From contig NC_071395.1 of the NCBI RefSeq assembly GCF_022682495.2, positions 57,427,242 to 57,491,241 on the forward strand: DNA of 64,000 nt, given 5' to 3'. Below, piece by piece: positions 12,249 through 22,820 of this stretch. The notes beneath the pieces are model-generated. The model saw nothing but the letters and a program-made list of their open reading frames with translations, was not told where the DNA came from and did not search any database. A program made the position numbers and the translations under genes. The DNA comes from Desmodus rotundus. Taxonomy: Eukaryota > Chordata > Mammalia > Chiroptera > Phyllostomidae. How positions within the stretch are numbered: position 1 is the first letter of the stretch; the number at the start of each line of letters is the position of its first letter.

Positions 12249-13099
12249 GGCGAAAGCTCTGACCCTGCAGGCAGAGCTGAGGTCCTGTTGGTTTCGATTT
12301 GGGGGCAGAATGGGAGGAGTCAAGACTTCCATTTTGGAGTTGTTGGCCTTGAGACAGATGGGAGTGGGCTGAGCAGGGGTGTGGAGAGATAAGCCCGGAT
12401 CACAAGAAAGGCCGCAGAGCCATCAAGACCTGGGGGATGGTCATGGAGGCCCCTGGACTCCCACCGTGTCAAGTGGGTGGAAAAGGAGGCCCCAGTCAGG
12501 GGACAAAGGGCAGGAAAGTGGGGGGGGGAGTATGGGAAGCCAAAGATGTGGGACAGGTGGATGACCATACCCCAATGGTCAGGGGACCTGCCAGGCCTGT
12601 TTCAGTGACAGGACGGGGCAGTGAAGGAAGTGGAGGATGGAGGCAACACTTTTGAGGCAGGTGAGCAGGCCACAGCCAGGAATTGGCCCCTTCAGCAGGC
12701 TGGGGACTTCTTCCCGCTGGGAGCCAGGAAAGTGGGGGAGGGTGCAGTAGGAGGGCGGGAGCTGGGGAGGTGCAGACCTGAGGGTGGGCAGTGGTGTCCT
12801 TGCTGGGTGTGCTGGGCAAGGAAGGCTAGGAAGGCAGGGTGGGCAGGGACGGGGCTGGGCAGGCAGGGGCTGCAGGGGTGGCCTAAGCACCGAGGGCTGC
12901 CTGGCTTCAAAGTGGGGTCCAGGTGCAGGGCCTGGCTAGACTGGCTCCCCTGTGTGCCAGAGGGGGCAGCTGGGCACGGTGGGGGAAGGGTGGGGGGGCA
13001 AGTAACCCAGAGATGCAGGCCAAGAAATAACAACACCATAACCACATCCATTGCTGATAATTAGCAGTGGGTGAACCGTGCAGCTAAAGATCAGTCAGT
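12249..13099. other. Single-copy DNA with short G-rich stretches
   Basis: The stretch is GC-rich with purine-rich segments (for example 12,480-12,540 and 12,720-12,880). Frames of up to 147 codons on the plus strand lack any recognisable motif. Confidence 0.4.
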
Positions 13100-13235
13100 T
13101 CCTGATTTTTCTTGGTTTTACTGAGATGTAATTGAAGCACGGCACCGAGTAAGTTCAAGGTGCCTGACATATTGTGAAAGAATTACCACAGTAAGTGAAC
13201 ACCCATCAACTCATACAGATACAAAAGAAAAGGTT
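13100..13235 (-). mobile_element. Old L1 3' UTR fragment
   Basis: The phrase 'tttactgagatgtaattgaa' and the later 'gaattaccacagtaagtgaa' with 'acacccatcaactcatacag' are the familiar reverse-strand signature of an old mammalian L1 3' UTR. The fragment is short and non-coding. Confidence 0.6.
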
Positions 13236-15002
13236 TTTTTCTTGTGATGAAATCCAGTTTAAGTTTTAAAAAATAAACGCCATGCTGTCTTAAAGATGAG
13301 CAAAAGTGCCAAAGAAAATCCGCTCGTAAAAAGCAGGGGTCTATAATATCACAAACAGGAAGTCAGATCAAGAAGTGGAAAAGGACTGTAAGAGACCTCT
13401 GTTTTATTGGCACCCCGGGTGGACATGCGTAGTCACAAAGTTTGCACACCAGCCAGGCAGCCTCCAGCACTGTCAGAGAAGTAAGGGGAGAGAGTGACAA
13501 GCCAGCGGTGATGGAGGGAGCTGTGCAGGGCCCTCCCAGCTGACCACAGGCCTCCGGACTGAAGTTCAGGGCACAGGTTGTTTTCATGATGAAACAGGAG
13601 GATGGATCTGTGGGTGGACATGACCGCTTACCGCAGACAGCCCACGGGCACAGTTGTGCGGGCCTCTCTTGCCTGCCCAGCCTGGAGGCCTTGATCAGTC
13701 TCCCTGGTCCCTCAGCCCCTCCCCTCTCAGCCTCCCACCCCCCTGCCCAGCAAAGCCACACCTAGATGCCTGCCAGACACTGCCTCTTAAGAGGTGTGGG
13801 GGCCCCCACGGCCCCTCTGCCCACACTCTCTGGCCGGAAGCCCCCAGGCAAAGCCTGCCATGCCTATCTTGACCGTGCCCTCCTCACACCCTAGCCCCAG
13901 AAGTCAGAGCCTGGACCATCCCCTAGCCATCCCCCCAGGACTCCCAGCTCCATGGAGGCTCCAGCACTGGGGACACCATGCCCAAATCTCCACCCCCTAA
14001 CTGATAAAGCTGCTGGTGACATGACACCTCACCCCCTTTTCTGCAATCCCAGAGGAGAAGAAGCTCCAACCCACATGGCTCCGCCACCCACACCTGCTCC
14101 AGAGTCTCTGTGTCCCTTGTCCTTTCCCCAGCTGCACCTTCAGCTTCCTCCTCTCCAGACCTTCTTTCTCTCAGCCTAGCATCATGCCTGGGTCTCTAAG
14201 ACCCTCCAGTCACCTCCAAACCCTCTGCTCCCCTTCTACCCACCACTCCCTGCAGGCTGGCCTACACTGGCCCTCGACCTGTGTCTTCTGCCCCCCACAG
14301 CCAGCACCCATAGCCCCAGCTCCACCTCTCCTGGACCACCAGGGACTTTCACACTGTCCTCTTTCAGCTTCTCTCTGACCCAGTCTGGTTTCCATGGCAC
14401 CTGAAGAGGCTCATACTTCATCAGTCATGTTGACACAGAACATTCATTTCCTCCCAAAGCCCCCCTAACATTTACAGAGCCGAGCAAACACCTGGAGACA
14501 AGAGCAATTTTAGAAACTCCCAAAGGCTCAGTGTATCCAGGTTGTCCGCCGTCCTCACAACCCAACGTCTGGCCTGGAGCAGGCATCTATGCCAGGTATC
14601 CATGGAGATCATGATTCTCCTTCCTCCTGAGTCTGGCAGCTACTGAAGGTGCCCGAGGCTCTGTGGAGCCCGGGATACCAGCTGGGAGACAATGAATGCC
14701 CAGAAGACACACCTGGCAAGAGGGTGGAGACAGGCTCTCCGCAACTGGGCTACAAGCAGAGGTGCCCTGGAATGTTTGAGGGGGTTGGAGTGAGTGGGGG
14801 GGAAGCAGTCCTGGCAGGGAACAGAATCTGGGCTGGCTAGAGGTGGTGTGGCAAAGGAAACCCAGTTTAACCCTGCAGGGGCTGAGGTCTGACAGCGCTG
14901 GGTCTCACTAGGAATCAACACCAAAGGAGCAACCTAACACCCAGCCACTCTAATGCATTGTAAACTCTCTAAATAAGTCTGGAATAAAAAGCGCAAACGC
15001 TT
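13236..15002. other. Single-copy DNA, no gene recognised
   Basis: A minus-strand AATAAA lies at 13,403-13,408 and could mark a transcript end. Pyrimidine-rich single-copy sequence fills 13,680-14,420. Frames on both strands show no domains. Confidence 0.35.
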
Positions 15003-15195
15003 TTTTAAATGACAATGAGAATTCAACGCGTCAAGACTTGTGGATGGGACCAAAGCTGCCACCAGAAGCAAATTCACAGCTTTATACACTCCGTAATTAC
15101 AGAACAGACAAAAATAAATGAAGTGAGTGCTCAGGAAGTCAGGAGAGAGAGCAAAAATGAACTTAAAGTAAATAATAAAAATAGTATGTGTGATA
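15003..15195 (+). mobile_element. Old L1 ORF2 fragment
   Basis: The stretch resembles a degraded L1 ORF2 segment between the endonuclease and reverse-transcriptase domains. It reads from 'aattcaacgcgtcaagactt' through 'accaaagctgccaccag' to 'acagacaaaaataaatgaa'. Frames are broken. Confidence 0.55.
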
Positions 15196-16969
15196 TGATC
15201 CCATTTATGAAATAATTCATATATGTAAAAAGATGGAAAATGGTCTCCAAACATCAGGGTTGGCTGATTTGTTTCTATGGCAACTGTAACTAAATCCGGG
15301 TCTTGGCCGGGCTCAGTTCCTCCCAAACGCTTTAAGAGTGCGCATGTTTCCTTGCCTCTTCCAGCTCCCAGAGGCAGGCAAGCACCGCAGCTCCCTGGCC
15401 TGTGGCCCCTCCCCCACCTCCAGAGCCAGCAGGTCCATCCTCAGACCTCTCTCTCTCTGGCCTCCCTCAGCCACATTGTAAGGCACCTTGTGATTATCCT
15501 GGGCCCCTGGATAACGCAGGGGAGTCTCCATGTCGTAAACACAGGTTCCCCTTGCCAAGTGACAGAATGTGTCCACAGGCCCTTGGGATTCGGATGTGGG
15601 CTCTTGGGGGCCAGTGTTTTGCCTCCCACAGTGGCTGTATCAGAGTGATAGAATTTCACGGTCTTCATTTCCTTCCCTATACTTTGATACAGTGTTGGAT
15701 GTTTCAGTTTTCCATAAGTATGTATCTTATATGCTCAAAAATAATTTTAATTGTGAACATAATAGAAAACAAAAAAAACAACAAAAAATAATAACATCCT
15801 CTTACAGGTCCCACTGGGACTGTGACACTGTTTTTCACCAGTCTTTTGTCCTCTTCCCCTGAGGATGACCACAGGACAAGACAAGACCCTTTCCTTCTGG
15901 GTCCCCAGCACTGAGCACAGGCTATTTAGTACAGCAGGCTTAAACGAGTGTCTCCCGAAATCCCTCAGTCTGGGGGAATGATGTGCACACTCAAAAATGC
16001 ACTTTAAGGCCCAAATCCAAATAAGCACAATGCTGTGACCGTATGTCCTCACACATAAAACTCAACTTGGAAACGAACTGGGAATGGTGGCCAGCAGACA
16101 GATACAGCGTGAATGCTTAGGCCCTGGAGAAGTGCCAGCCAGAGATGCTAACAGCCAGGGAGGCCCAGCAAAGCACAAGCCCTGAACGCAGGCTGCCCCT
16201 CCCCAGCCTCTGGCTGCGACCTCCTGACTCAGCGAGCACTCACCTGCTCACCCTGGCCCAGAAGGAGTGGCTGGTCCCACTGCAAGAGTGCCTACTGGGA
16301 CCTGGGCCAAGGCCCCAGGGAGGAGCCTCAGGAAGCAGAAGGCACCACTCAGGGAGGGCACCCTGTCTGAGGGGAAGGAGAGTGGGTCCGCAGTGCCACC
16401 AGGCCAGCAGTGGCTTTGCTCGCTTTTATCTTTTGGTGCCCTCAGCCAGGGCCCCAGGTGGTGCGAACCCTGGGAGGTGGCCTGGAGTGCAGACAGGGAA
16501 GGAGTGTCCTCACTCACAGAGTACAGAAAACTGCCTGTTTTTATTCTTCCCTTTTACTTCTCTCCATCCTCTCACACTCCAGTCCATGGCAGCCCACAGG
16601 CCCCTAAAGCTCCGGGGAAGCAGCCTTCCTCCCAACTGGAAGAGCCATGGCCCTAGGCAGATGGAGCAAACCCTGCTGCGTTTCGCTGGGTGCCCTCTCT
16701 GGCAGTTGCAGGGAGTGCAATCAGAGCAGGGCTCTTGGCCCCAAGTGCTGAGAGTACGAGGAATACTGGAAAGTGCTTGCATGGACCTGACACAGACAAA
16801 CACCACAGGCCCCAGGAGTGGGGTAGTGAGAGCCCCATGCCTAGGACCAGACTGGCCGCTGGGCACATGAGCAGGGCTGACCTGAAAACACCCCTGACAC
16901 TGAAACCACAATCTGCAGAAGGCAGGTTGGAACTTGCAGCCTGAAGCTACCTGGGGCAATTACCTGATA
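15196..16969. other. Single-copy DNA, no gene recognised
   Basis: An A-rich stretch at 15,740-15,795 may belong to an old repeat. Beyond it lies GC-rich sequence. The longest frame is 16,145-16,870 on the plus strand (241 codons), with low-complexity composition and no recognisable fold. I judge it a chance frame. Confidence 0.35.
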
Positions 16970-17804
16970 AAATAAAGACATCAATCATGTCCACAGAGTC
17001 TAAATAAGACCATACCATTTAAACAAAACCCAGCGTCTCATAGCATAGTATCAAAATGTCCAGGATACAGTTCAAAATAACTTGGCATGTGAACAACCAG
17101 GAAAATCTCACCTCTCATGGGAAAAGACAATCAACAAATATCAACACTAAGAAGAGACATATGTTGGAACTGTTTGAAAGGATTTTAAAGCAACTGTTAT
17201 AAAAATGCTTCATAAAGTAAGGGCAAAAACTCTTGCAATTAATGGAAAGATAGTAGCAGCGATAAATAGAAAATATTTTAAAAGAAACAAATGGACGCTT
17301 TAGAACTGAAAAAAAAAAGTAACCAAAATAAAAACCCACTGAACATGCTCACTGGCAGAATGAAGATAACAGAGGAATGAGTCAGTGAATATGAAGATAG
17401 AGCCATAAAAATTATCCAAGTTGGAGAGCAGAGAGAAAAAAAATACTTCTTATAATAAAAGGGCCTTAGAGACCTGTGGGAAAATACCCGAAGATGCATC
17501 ATTGATGTCATCGGTGTTCCAGGAGAGGAAAAACAGTGCAGTGATTAAAAAAAAAAAAACTAAACTAAACTAAAGAAATAATGGCTAACAGCTTCCCAAA
17601 TTTGGTGAAAGATATAAACCTACAAATTAACAGCACAGGAGATCTTAAACATAATCAATCCAAAAAAATCTACTCCTATACATGTTATCATCAAAACCAT
17701 GGAGTTCAAAGGAAATGGCAAAACATTTTTAATATGGTCGAAGAAAAAAAGTACCAAGGCAGGATTTCATTTCTAACAAAAATATCCTTCAGGAGCTATG
17801 GAGA
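16970..17804 (+). mobile_element. Ancient L1M/HAL1-like ORF1 region, outer host element (part 1)
   Basis: The phrases 'gggaaaagacaatcaacaaa' and 'aaaggattttaaagcaactg' followed by 'aaaaatgcttcataaa' match the ORF1 region of very old L1M elements. The copy is full of stops. It breaks off at 17,804 and resumes at 22,167, where the matching 'tttctcagatgaagaaaaac' sequence continues. The gap is the middle-aged L1, flanked by 'tatggaga' at 17,797-17,804 and 22,167-22,174, a probable short target-site duplication. Confidence 0.65.
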
Positions 17805-19526
17805 AGGCAAGCACTGTGCGGGACTCCCCCCTCGACCACATCGACGTTACAGCCAAATTATAAAACCACCACCCTTGAGAGCCACCTTGGAACTAGCTGA
17901 ACAGGAACCCTACAACTAAGGGTATGAAGAAAAAGCCACACTGAGACCAATAGAAGGGGAGGAGGTGGGGAACGGGCTGACCCCACACCCACTGTGGCGG
18001 TTGAGAATCGGGAGGAACACATCTGGGCTTCAGAGGTCCCCCTGACAAGCAAGGGACGCCAGCCCCACACTAGGCTTCCCAGCCTGGAGTGCCAGGAAGA
18101 GTCCCCATAATATCTGGGTGTGAAAATCAGCGGAGATTTCGTCCAGGTGAGACAGAGAGCTACAGAAACCCAGCCACCTTCTAAATTCAGTAAAGGACAC
18201 AACATTAACATTCAGTATCAGTTGCATTTTTATACATCAATAACAAACTATCAGAAAGAGAAATTAAGAAGACAATCCCATGTATAATTGCATCAGAAAT
18301 AAACTACCTAGGAATAAGTTTAACCAGGGAGGTAGAAGACCTGGTTAAGGTCTTTTCCAAGACCTACTTGGAAAACTGTAAGAAATTAAAGAAGAAACAA
18401 ACTAAAGAAAATACAAATAAGTGGAAGCATATACCGTGCTCATAGATTGGAAGAATTAACATAGTTAAAATGTTTGTACTACCCACAGTAGATTCAAAGC
18501 AATTCCTATAAAAATACCAATGCCATTTTTAAAGACCTGGAACGAGTAATCTTCAAATTTATATAAAACGACAAATAGCCACAACAATCAAAGAAAGAAC
18601 AAAGTTGGAGGTATCATGCTACCTGATACCAAACTATATTACAAGGTCATAGTTATCAAAACAGCATGGTACTGGCATTAAAAAAAAAAAAAAAAAAAAA
18701 AAAACAAACCAGACATACAGATCAGTGGTACAGAGTAGAGAGTCCAGAAATAAACCCACACTATATGGTCAATTAATACATGACAAAGGAGGCAAGAATA
18801 TACAGTGGGGTGAAAACACTCTCTTCAATAAATGGTGTTGGGAAAACTAGATACATGCACAAAAAAATGAAACTAGACCACCGTCTTACAACATATATAA
18901 GAATAAATTCAAAATGGATTAAAGACTTAACTTTAAAACCTGAAACTTTAAAACTCCTAGATGGAAAAATGGACAGTAAAGTCTCTGACATTGGTTTTTT
19001 GGGATATGTCTCCTTAGGCAAGGGAAACAAAGTTAAAAAATAAGCAAATGGGACTACGCAAAACTAAAAAGTTTTTGCACACCAAAGGAGACCATCAACA
19101 AAATAAAAAGACAACCTACTGAATGGGTGAAGATATTTGCCAATGATAACATCGATTGAGGGGTTAATATATAAAATACATATGGGACTCCCAGAACTTA
19201 ACACCAAAAAGACAAACAATCCGATTTAAAAAATAGGCAAAGGACCTGAATAGACACTTGTCCAAAGATGGCCAATAGACATGTGAAAAGATGCTCAATG
19301 TCACTAGTCATCAAAGAGATGCAAATTAAAACCACAATGAGATACCACCTCACATCTCCCAGAATGGCTCCCATCAGTAAATCAACAAACAAATGTGGAC
19401 AATGGTGTGGAGAAGGGGGAACCTCGTGTACTGTTGGTGGGAATGCAGACTGGTGCAGCCACTGTGGAAAGCAGTAGGGAGGTTTTTCAAAAAATTAAAA
19501 ATGGAACTGCCTTATGACCCAGTGAT
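17805..19526 (+). mobile_element. Middle-aged L1, 5' portion, with internal deletion
   Basis: Positions 17,805-18,185 resemble an L1 5' UTR (for example 'tctgggtgtgaaaatcagcg' and 'gacagagagctacagaaacc'). At about 18,186 the sequence jumps directly into the last third of ORF2, so ORF1, the endonuclease and most of the reverse transcriptase are missing. A run of A residues at 18,680-18,703 and small indels disrupt the frame. The element stops at 19,526 because HAL1 inserted there, and it resumes at 21,555. Confidence 0.7.
18186..19526 (+). pseudogene. L1 ORF2 C-terminal relic
   Basis: This encodes broken pieces of the reverse-transcriptase thumb and the C-terminal region of L1 ORF2. The longest open piece is 18,780-19,043. 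There, residues such as 'KMKLDHRLTTYIRINSKWIKDL' (an L1 hallmark after the RT domain, 22 residues shortened in my reading) are still legible. Several frameshifts and the HAL1 insertion inactivate it. It aligns well with the same region of the young L1 at 28,030-28,860, but is clearly more diverged. The relic resumes at 21,555 for the extreme C-terminus. Confidence 0.7.
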
Positions 19527-19543
19527 TCCACTTCTGAATATTT
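19527..19543 (+). repeat. HAL1 target-site duplication, left copy
   Basis: This 17-base sequence (tccacttctgaatattt) is repeated exactly at 21,538-21,554 on the other side of the HAL1. It is the product of target-primed reverse transcription and fixes both element ends. Confidence 0.92.
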
Positions 19544-19940
19544 TTAAAAATATATTTACTGATTATGCTATTACAGTTGTCCCATTCCCCCCCCACTCCA
19601 CTCCATCCTGCACACCCCCTCCCTCCCACATTCCCCCCCTATAGTTCATGTCCATGGGTCATACATATGAATTCTTTGGCTTATACATTTCCTATACTAT
19701 TCTTACCCTCCCCCTGTCTATTTTCTAACTACCATTTCTGCTACTTATTCTCTGTACCTTTCCCCCCTCTCTCCCCCTCCCACTCCCTGTTGATAACCCT
19801 CTATGTGACCTCCATTTCTGTGGTTCTGTTCCTGTTCTAGTTGTTTGCTTAGTTTGCTTTTGTTTTTGTTTTAGGTGTGGTTGTTAATAACTGTGAGTTT
19901 GCTGTCATTTTTACTGTTCATACTTTTTATCTTCCTTTTC

Positions 19941-20774
19941 TTAGGTAAGTCCCTTTAACATTTCATATAATAAGGGCTTGGTGATGATGAACTTCTTTAA
20001 CTTGACCTTATCTGAGAAGCACTTTATCTTCCCTTCCATTCTAAATGATAGCTTTGTTGGATACAGTAATCTTGGATGTAGGTCCTTGCCTTCCATGACT
20101 TGGAATACTTCTTGCCAGCCCCTTCTTGCCTGTAAGGTCTCTTTGGAGAAATCAGCTGACAGTCTTATGGGAACCCCTTTGTAGGTAACTGTCTCCTCTT
20201 CTCTTGCTGCTTCTAAGATTCTCTCCTTCTGTTTCATCTTGGCTAATGTAATGATGATGTGCCTTGGTGTGTTCCTCCTTGGGTCCAACTTCTTTGGGAC
20301 TCTCTGAGCTTCCTGGACTTCCTGGAAGTCTATTTCCTTTGCCAGATGAGGGAAGTTCTCCTTCATTATTTGTTCAAATAAGTTTTCAATTTTTTGTTCT
20401 TCCTCTTCTCCTTCTGGCACCCCTATAATTCGGATGTTGGAACATTTCAAGATGTCCTGGAGGTTCCTAAGCCTCTCCTCATTTTTCCGAATTCTTATTT
20501 CTTCATTCTTTTCTGGTGGGATGTTTCTTTCTTCCTTCTGGTCCACACCGTTGTTGATTTGAGTCCCAGTTTCCTTCGCGTCACTATTGGTTCCCTGTAC
20601 ATTTTCCTTTGACTCTCTTAGCATAGCCTTCATTTTTTCATCTAGTTTTCGAACAAATTCAACCAATTCTGTGAGCATCTTGATAACCAGTGTTTTGAAC
20701 TGTGCATCCGATAGGTTGGCTATCTCTTCCTCGCTTAGTTGTATTTTTTCTAGAGCTTTGAAGTGTTCTGTCAT
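19941..20774 (-). CDS. HAL1 ORF1 protein (L1 ORF1p-like RNA-binding chaperone), intact
   Basis: The frame has 277 codons, ATG to stop, without interruption. By homology to L1 ORF1p, the product should coat its own RNA as a multimer and act as a nucleic-acid chaperone in a cytoplasmic particle. Residues 1-70 are charged, with leucine heptad character, consistent with a short coiled coil. Residues about 105-190 form the RRM-like domain, with 'RIIGVPEGE' at 115-123 and 'RHIII' at 171-175. Residues about 195-275 are the C-terminal domain ('YPTKLSFRMEGK' at 238-249, 'EMLKGL' at the end). At 277 residues it is shorter than the 298-codon ORF1 of the neighbouring L1 and than human ORF1p (338), mainly in the N-terminal part. 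The ATG follows a 16-17 A run in the 5' UTR. No ORF2 follows. It may be protein-coding, but function in vivo is untested. Confidence 0.85.
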   Translation of the reverse strand: MTEHFKALEKIQLSEEEIANLSDAQFKTLVIKMLTELVEFVRKLDEKMKAMLRESKENVQGTNSDAKETGTQINNGVDQKEERNIPPEKNEEIRIRKNEERLRNLQDILKCSNIRIIGVPEGEEEEQKIENLFEQIMKENFPHLAKEIDFQEVQEAQRVPKKLDPRRNTPRHIIITLAKMKQKERILEAAREEETVTYKGVPIRLSADFSKETLQARRGWQEVFQVMEGKDLHPRLLYPTKLSFRMEGKIKCFSDKVKLKKFIITKPLLYEMLKGLT

Positions 20775-20789
20775 TTGGACCTTTTTTTT

Positions 20790-21537
20790 TTTTTTTGTCT
20801 CGGTGTGTCTGTTATTTAAAGGGGCGGAGCCTTAGGTGTTCCCCAGGGTGGGGTAACGCTGGTCGCTGCACTGTGACACTGTATGTGGGGGAGGGGCCGA
20901 GAGGGAGCAATGGCGCCCGCTTCACTGTCCTCCAGATTCAATCTTTCACTCCGCTACCCACAATCAAACTGGGCCCCTCTGGTGCTGGTTCCCGAGTGGG
21001 TGGGCTTGTGCATGCCCTAGGCTCCTGTGGGTCTCTCCAACGACCTCTCTTGTGAGGCTGGGAGTCTCTTCTGCTGCCGCCCCAACCCTCATGGGCGTTT
21101 TCAATCAGAGTTTTGAGGCTTTATTTCCCCGAGCTGGAGCCCTGGGTTGCGCGGTCTGCTTTGCTCCCCGCCATTTGTCCAGCTTATCTGTGCACGAATG
21201 TGGGGCAGCGGGGTGCTACCCTCTGCTCTGCCTGCCCCGTTCTCCGCCACTCTGAGTCTGGCCCTCTCGGTTTATCTGCGCGAATGTGGGGCTGCAGGGT
21301 GTGCTAGTGGTCAGACTGCCTGCCCCGCTCGTCCCACACTCCGCCAGTCTCGGTCCTGCCACGGCCACGCGAGTCCTCTCCGCCCCAGCTGCCCGTCTCC
21401 GCCCCTCCTACTGGTCTGGATGAATGTTTATTTTTTATTTCCTTGGTGTCGGACTTCCTTGTCATTCGATTTTCTGTCAGTTCTGGTTGTGTGAGGAGGC
21501 GCAGTGTGTCTTATCTACACCGCCATCTCGGTTCCAA
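20790..21537 (-). promoter_or_regulatory. HAL1 5' UTR with CpG-rich internal promoter candidate
   Basis: This GC- and CpG-rich region precedes the HAL1 ORF1. At its outer end the minus strand has GATGGCGG, a YY1-like site also found at L1 5' ends. Inside, two related units of about 86-88 bases lie in tandem (about 21,160-21,243 and 21,245-21,341), with the anchors 'cgaatgtggggc' and 'ctgccccg' repeated. L1-type 5' UTRs carry internal RNA polymerase II promoters, so this is the likely promoter. It would transcribe leftward. The inference rests on homology and composition only. Confidence 0.6.
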
Positions 21538-21554
21538 TCCACTTCTGAATATTT
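21538..21554 (+). repeat. HAL1 target-site duplication, right copy
   Basis: This is an exact 17-base copy of 19,527-19,543, immediately outside the 5' end of the HAL1. The host L1 sequence continues in register through it ('cttctgaatatttatccaaa'). Confidence 0.92.
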
Positions 21555-22166
21555 ATCCAAAGAAATGCAAAAGACTAAACAAAAGATACACACACTCCTA
21601 TCTTCATTGCAGAATTCTTTACGATAGCCAAGATGAAAGCAACCTAAGTGTCTATCAGTAGATGACTGGATAAGGAAGATGTAATACATATATATGATGT
21701 AATATTACTCAGCCATAAAAAGAATAAAATCTTATCATTTGCAACAACATGGATGGACCCAGAGGGTATTATGCTAAGTGAAATAAGTCAGAGAAAGACA
21801 AGTACCATAGAATTTTGTTTTTATGTGGAATCTATAAAACAAAATAAATTAACAATCAAAACAAAAACTCATTGACACAGAGAATAAACTGATGATTTCC
21901 AGACGGGAAGGCAGTTTGGGGGACTAGGTGAAAAAGGGGAAGGGATTAAGCAGTACAAATTGGCAGTTACAAACAGGCACAGGGTTGTAAGTACAGCAGT
22001 GGGAGTATAGGCATAAGTACTGTAATAACTGTGTGGGGGGCCAGGTGGGCACTAGGCTCATTGGAGATCACTTTGTAAATGACACAATTGTCTGACCACT
22101 ATGCTGTACATCTAGAACTAATATAACATGGAATGTCAACTGTAATTGAAGAAAATTGTAAAGAAT
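21555..22166 (+). mobile_element. Middle-aged L1, 3' portion (ORF2 end and 3' UTR)
   Basis: The sequence continues the interrupted L1. ORF2 C-terminal sequence ('aacatggatggacccagagg' and 'attatgctaagtgaaataag') gives way to a 3' UTR with 'acaattgtctgaccactatg' and 'ctgtacatctagaactaata', of the L1MA kind. It ends near 'tcaactgtaattgaa' with only a short A-rich tail, followed by the 'tatggaga' duplication. Confidence 0.75.
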
Positions 22167-22820
22167 TATGGAGATACAAATACTTTCTCAGATGAAGAAA
22201 AACTAAGAAGTTGGTGCCAACAAACATATTCTAACATAGTTGATACTTTCTTTAAAATAGTAGAGCTTCCTCTAAAGTTCTTTGAACATAAGGGAAATAA
22301 TACTGGAAAGAAATTTTGAACTTGAGGATAAAGGAACAACAACAGAAATAGTAACTATCTGGAAAAATATAATAAGATTGTTGTCTTTAGTAAGAATTAT
22401 GACACTGTGTAATGTGGTTTGCATGTAAAACACAACAACAGAAAGCAGGTAACGGAACCCATATGATGTTAACCCTTCAAGCTTCATTTAAGTTGCAGAG
22501 ACACTGACTCTAAGTAGACAGTGAGAAGTTAGGCATGATGATTGTAACCCTGGAGGAACCACTAACCTACACAAAGAGTGCTAGTCAAACACACAAATAA
22601 ATTAGAATGAGATACCACAAAAGGCTGAAATACAAGAACAAAATAAACTCAAAGGAAGCAGAAGGAAGAAAATGTTCTCATAATGAGAGTAAAGATCAAT
22701 GAATCTGAACATCAAAATATAATAGAGAAAGCCACTGAAATCAAATGCTGGTTCTTTATAAAGATCAATAAAGTTGCTAAATCTTAATCAAGGCTGACAT
22801 TTAAAAAAAAATACCAGTTA
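22167..22820 (+). mobile_element. Ancient L1M, outer host element (part 2)
   Basis: This resumes the ancient element broken at 17,804. It holds ORF1-tail and inter-ORF sequence ('ttctcagatgaagaaaaact', 'gaaatagtaactatctgg'). Degraded ORF2 sequence follows, in which 'aaatgctggttctttataa' corresponds to the SWFF motif of L1. It is broken again at 22,820 by the young L1, whose target-site duplication begins in the preceding A-rich stretch. Confidence 0.65.

Larger units (their letters stand above)
19544..21537 (-). mobile_element. HAL1 (half-LINE-1) retrotransposon, apparently full length
   Basis: The element is about 2.0 kb and lies antisense to the L1 it interrupts. On its own strand it starts near 21,537 with a GAGATGGCGGTG motif like the L1 5' end and has a 760-base GC-rich 5' UTR. 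A single open reading frame (20,774-19,941) encodes an L1-type ORF1 protein, and the 3' UTR follows directly with a G-rich tract and 'gacaactgtaatagcataat' before the short A-rich tail. No ORF2 is present and there is no remnant of one. This layout is the definition of HAL1, a non-autonomous L1 derivative (known family class). A perfect 17-bp duplication flanks it. The intact frame and clean duplication indicate a fairly recent insertion. Confidence 0.88.

Noticed and set aside
16145..16870. 241-codon open frame on the plus strand
   Set aside because: Composition follows the GC-rich background, there is no domain, signal peptide or family motif, and several overlapping frames are equally open.
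20795..21494. Plus-strand frames across the HAL1 5' UTR
   Set aside because: They are antisense to the element in CpG-rich sequence and have no homology I recognise.
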